Positions 4,652-5,149 of a stretch of DNA of 5,149 nt are shown here, in pieces. Both the position numbers and the translations under genes were made by a program. The stretch's first letter is position 1; every line of letters begins with the position of its first letter. The notes beneath the pieces are model-generated. The model saw only the letters and a program-made list of their open reading frames with translations. It did not search any database and was not told the origin of the DNA. This stretch comes from Paracoccaceae bacterium (GTDB taxonomy: Bacteria > Pseudomonadota > Alphaproteobacteria > Rhodobacterales > Rhodobacteraceae): assembly GCA_021767525.1 (NCBI GenBank), contig JAASTF010000246.1, forward strand, positions 1 through 5,149, read 5' to 3'.

Positions 4652-5149
4652 ATGCGTTTGGTGTTGCGGGGCTTTGGCCTGATCCTTGTGGCGCTGGTGG
4701 CCTATCTGGCGCTGTGGCCGGTATCCGTGCAGCCCGTCGCGTGGGAGGCGCCTGAAAACCCCGGCTATACCGGCGCCTACGCCCCGAATGACCGGCTGGC
4801 CGCGCTGGAGTACGTCGATATCCAGGGCCGCACTGGCCCCGAAGATGCCGATATCGGCCCCGATGGCGCGATCTACATGGCCACGCATGACGGCGAAATC
4901 CTGCGCCATGACGGTGCGGGCATCACGGTCTTTGCCCAAACCGGCGGCCGGCCCCTTGGCGTCGAATTCGGCCCCGATGGCACGCTTTACGTGGCCGATG
5001 CCTATCGCGGCCTGCTGTCGGTGTCACGCGATGGTGCGGTGACGCTGCTGGCCGATGAAACCGCCGATGGCAGCCCGATCCTTTACGCCGATGACGTCGA
5101 TATCGGGCCCGATGGCGCGGTTTATTTTTCGGATGCCTCCACCCGGTTC
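4652..5149 (+). CDS. SMP-30/gluconolactonase/strictosidine synthase-like beta-propeller protein, N-terminal part
   Basis: The frame stays open for 166 codons to the right edge, so the C terminus is missing. Residues 1-22 form a short basic start and one hydrophobic segment (LRGFGLILVALVAYLALW), either a membrane anchor or an uncleaved signal, placing the propeller in the periplasm. Three blade-type repeats are visible: DIGPDGAIYMATHDG (67-81), EFGPDGTLYVADAYRG (105-120) and DIGPDGAVYFSDASTRF (150-166). The last resembles the YFTDSS-type motif of strictosidine-synthase/APMAP-like proteins, a branch of the SMP-30/gluconolactonase superfamily whose members hydrolyse lactones or esters. The start is supported by AGGGGG 6 nt upstream (4640-4645). 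It follows the aminotransferase by 25 nt with no convincing terminator, so co-transcription is likely. The substrate is unknown, and its role in polyamine metabolism is not evident from the sequence. Confidence 0.85.
   Translation, partial: MRLVLRGFGLILVALVAYLALWPVSVQPVAWEAPENPGYTGAYAPNDRLAALEYVDIQGRTGPEDADIGPDGAIYMATHDGEILRHDGAGITVFAQTGGRPLGVEFGPDGTLYVADAYRGLLSVSRDGAVTLLADETADGSPILYADDVDIGPDGAVYFSDASTRF

Noticed and set aside
3859..4653. Minus-strand open frame (264 codons) antisense to the aminotransferase
   Set aside because: Same mirror effect; rich in His, Ala, Gly and Val with no domain, and the plus strand has an intact enzyme with catalytic lysine.
4850..5120. Repeated DNA words resembling GGCCCCGATGGC in the propeller gene
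   Set aside because: They encode the GPDG turn of successive beta-propeller blades at residues 69, 107 and 152, so they reflect protein repeats and codon bias rather than a DNA element.

Overview
The window (5149 bp) looks like part of an alphaproteobacterial chromosome, most likely Rhodobacterales (Roseobacter/Rhodobacteraceae group). Base composition is GC-rich with strong G/C preference at third codon positions, and the protein sequences resemble that group, especially the class III aminotransferase. This placement is by recognition, not by a database search. I see no mobile element, tRNA, rRNA or CRISPR array.

Layout: the left half is on the minus strand and is the start of a putrescine/polyamine ABC importer operon. 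In transcription order it has a periplasmic polyamine-binding protein (potF-like, 2307 to 1222), an importer ATPase (potG-like, 1161 to 37), and the first 11 codons of an inner-membrane permease (potH-like, GTG start at 33) that runs off the left edge. A well-formed intrinsic terminator lies between potF and potG. It probably acts as an attenuator, so that more binding protein is made than ATPase and permease.

The right half is on the plus strand. A GntR-family FCD-type regulator (2455-3147) is divergent from potF. It is followed by a class III PLP-dependent omega-aminotransferase (3229-4626), resembling polyamine or omega-amino-acid:pyruvate transaminases. Next, after a 25-nt gap, is the 5' part of a membrane-anchored SMP-30/strictosidine-synthase-like beta-propeller protein (4652 to the right edge).

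Likely joint function: polyamines are captured in the periplasm, imported, and deaminated by the transaminase, with the GntR protein as local regulator. The main sequence support for shared control is an identical 12-bp near-palindrome, ATTTGATCATAT. It occurs once in the potF/gntR divergent region (2353-2364) and once in the gap before the aminotransferase (3166-3177), and each copy overlaps the -10 of a plausible sigma-70 promoter. A second inverted repeat, TTGTCC-N4-GGACAA, lies inside the potF promoter spacer. The gene families are all known. What is new to see here is the regulatory wiring, plus the unexplained partnership with the beta-propeller protein.
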